A stretch of 64,000 bases of DNA from the NCBI GenBank assembly GCA_035504095.1, contig DATJSN010000059.1:1-64000 (forward strand), written 5' to 3'. The DNA comes from DATJSN01 sp035504095 (lineage in GTDB: Bacteria; Planctomycetota; Phycisphaerae; WQYP01). This document shows positions 62,728 through 64,000 of this stretch, piece after piece. A model generated the notes under the pieces. That model was given only the letters and a program-made list of their open reading frames with translations. It did no database searches and was not told the origin of the DNA. Both the position numbers and the translations under genes were made by a program. Within the stretch, counting starts at the first letter, position 1; each line of letters begins with the position of its first letter.

Positions 62728-63996
62728 ATGAAGCCGGTGAATTGGATAAGCAAGGATGCACCTCTCGCCGAGACGTCTTCGGCGGGGCGGAGCCTGCCGG
62801 CAAATGGTCTGCAGACTACGAGAGAGAGGTATGTTGTGTCGGGCCTCAATCCCTTAGAGCCTTTGCCTCCGCTTGGGCGCGACCCTGTTCGCCCGGCTCG
62901 GGAAGTTTTTAAACAACGTCGAGCACCTGCGGAAACACCCAAAACCCCTGCTGCACCACAGGACGTTTCCCCGGCATCTCAGGCGGCCCGTAACGATGCT
63001 TCGCGAAAAAAGCCCGCCTCTGAAGAACCGGCCCAGGAACCATCATCACCTCCTGAGGAGGCTGCGACCAAAGAGAATGAAGAACCTTTGTCGCTGAAAC
63101 TGCCAATTCAGGCACAGCTTACTCTGATTCGCACGATCATGACCGGCCGTCAGGATTTTGTTGCGGTGGCCCTGGAACAGCTTCAAAGCTCTTTGCGTAA
63201 TATCTTCTGGCCGGGCGTTTTGCGTATTTATCGTCCGGACATGGAATCCTCGGAGTCCGGGCCAGCCGATGTTCCCAGAGCGACAGCGCCCCTGGTGTGC
63301 GGCGAAGAAAATTATGGTTCGCTTGTTCTGGAAGGAACCCCGCCCAACCCGCGCACGGTGGATCAGCTTCGGCAGGCCGCCTTGTGGCTGGCGGCCATGT
63401 TGTCCATCGCCCATAAATTGTCCAGCCTGCAACAACTTGCGGATACCGATGAACTTTCGGGCGCATTCAACCGTCGCTATTTCATGGAAAATGTGCCCAA
63501 GGTGCTGGAAAGAGCCAGGCGGGAACGTTTCTGTGTGACCATACTTCTTTTTGATATCGATAATTTTAAACAATACAACGACCAGTTTGGTCACGCCGCC
63601 GGCGATGCGATTATTCGTGAAATCATCGGACTCCTGCGACACTGCACGCGCACCCGAGATATGGTGGCGCGTATCGGTGGAGATGAATTTGCCGTGGTCT
63701 TCTGGGACGAAGGTTCGCCAAGGCACCCCGACAGCCAGCATCCGCGTAATGTTCTGACCGTCGCTCATCGTTTCCGCAAAGCGGTCGAGGATCATCCCTG
63801 GAACACCGAAGGCGGTCCCATTGCGGGCAAACTCAGTATCAGCGGCGGTTTGGCAACGTTTCCCTGGGACGCGCAAAATTTGCACGATCTGATGATCGTG
63901 GCCGACGGAGAATTGATGCGCGCCAAATCTCTGGGCAAGAACGCCATCGTTTTGGCCGGTCCGGAACAGTCTCCACCAACCCAGCCTAACCGGTAA
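62728..63996 (+). CDS. GGDEF-domain diguanylate cyclase
   Basis: Layout: a proline- and alanine-rich disordered N-terminus (residues 1-115), a middle region of about 130 residues resembling a degenerate GAF-like sensor (LTLIRTIMTGRQDFVAVALEQL...), and a C-terminal GGDEF domain from about residue 245. DTDELSGAFNRRYF, LLFDIDNFKQYNDQFGHAAGD and the active-site VARIGGDEFAVVFW are intact, so it should make cyclic di-GMP. No inhibitory RxxD site stands out directly before the active site. No EAL domain or membrane segment is seen. AGGAG precedes ATG 62728 by six bases. The signal is unknown. Confidence 0.9.
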   Translation: MKPVNWISKDAPLAETSSAGRSLPANGLQTTRERYVVSGLNPLEPLPPLGRDPVRPAREVFKQRRAPAETPKTPAAPQDVSPASQAARNDASRKKPASEEPAQEPSSPPEEAATKENEEPLSLKLPIQAQLTLIRTIMTGRQDFVAVALEQLQSSLRNIFWPGVLRIYRPDMESSESGPADVPRATAPLVCGEENYGSLVLEGTPPNPRTVDQLRQAALWLAAMLSIAHKLSSLQQLADTDELSGAFNRRYFMENVPKVLERARRERFCVTILLFDIDNFKQYNDQFGHAAGDAIIREIIGLLRHCTRTRDMVARIGGDEFAVVFWDEGSPRHPDSQHPRNVLTVAHRFRKAVEDHPWNTEGGPIAGKLSISGGLATFPWDAQNLHDLMIVADGELMRAKSLGKNAIVLAGPEQSPPTQPNR

Positions 63997-64000
63997 TAAC

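Overview
The window reads as chromosomal DNA of a planctomycete, most likely of the Phycisphaerae type. This is an inference from combined traits: two secreted proteins with PEP-CTERM sorting tails, a 24-residue leucine-rich-repeat protein, a GloVer-type tandem-repeat protein, a signal peptidase I with a large internal insert, an ECF sigma factor operon, medium GC content and much use of GTG and TTG starts. There is no rRNA, CRISPR array, complete insertion sequence or recognisable phage module. Two tRNA genes are present (Pro-TGG and Ser-TGA).

Layout. 0-5.8 kb is accessory-looking: a gene cut by the left edge, a secreted LRR protein, two tandem M50-like membrane metalloprotease paralogues and about 1.1 kb of intergenic repeat debris ending at tRNA-Pro. 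5.9-12.2 kb holds a Sel1-repeat protein, a small conserved gene, a DinB-fold protein, a TMEM175-like channel, an NCS2-like permease and a GH28 enzyme. 12.2-31.9 kb is mostly housekeeping: a candidate structured RNA with a consensus promoter, trmB, an ECF sigma operon, rpsU, a SUFU-domain protein, lpd, lepB, coaD, a Nudix hydrolase, an alginate-lyase-like protein, uvrB, nadB, a TPR/O-GlcNAc-transferase-like protein and a ClC channel. 32.2-35.1 kb carries the two PEP-CTERM proteins between copies of intergenic repeats.

35.4-51.7 kb is one long minus-strand run that forms a route from glycogen to acetate: glgP, ackA, xfp, gnd, zwf, a tal-pgi fusion, pgm, then a peroxiredoxin, a DsbA-like protein and a GH13 enzyme. 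Phosphorolysis of glucan gives glucose-1-P. Pgm and the Pgi domain connect it to the oxidative pentose phosphate pathway (Zwf, Gnd), the Tal domain shuffles sugars, phosphoketolase cuts xylulose-5-P or fructose-6-P to acetyl-P, and AckA makes ATP and acetate. A short frameshifted relic of a class I fructose-bisphosphate aldolase lies between xfp and gnd.

51.9-56.3 kb is a small accessory segment bounded by two copies of one divergent promoter-like sequence. It carries two tiny membrane proteins, a truncated DNA ligase, a zinc alcohol dehydrogenase, a flavin reductase, a DUF2934 protein and an uncharacterised membrane protein. The right end (56.3-64 kb) has a ChbG/HpnK deacetylase, a 3D-domain protein, the cydAB terminal oxidase, a lone CoaB-like protein, a cold-shock protein with a long leader and a GGDEF protein.

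All functions are read from motifs and recalled family knowledge; no search or folding was run. Starts were chosen from ribosome-binding sites and family length where these were informative.
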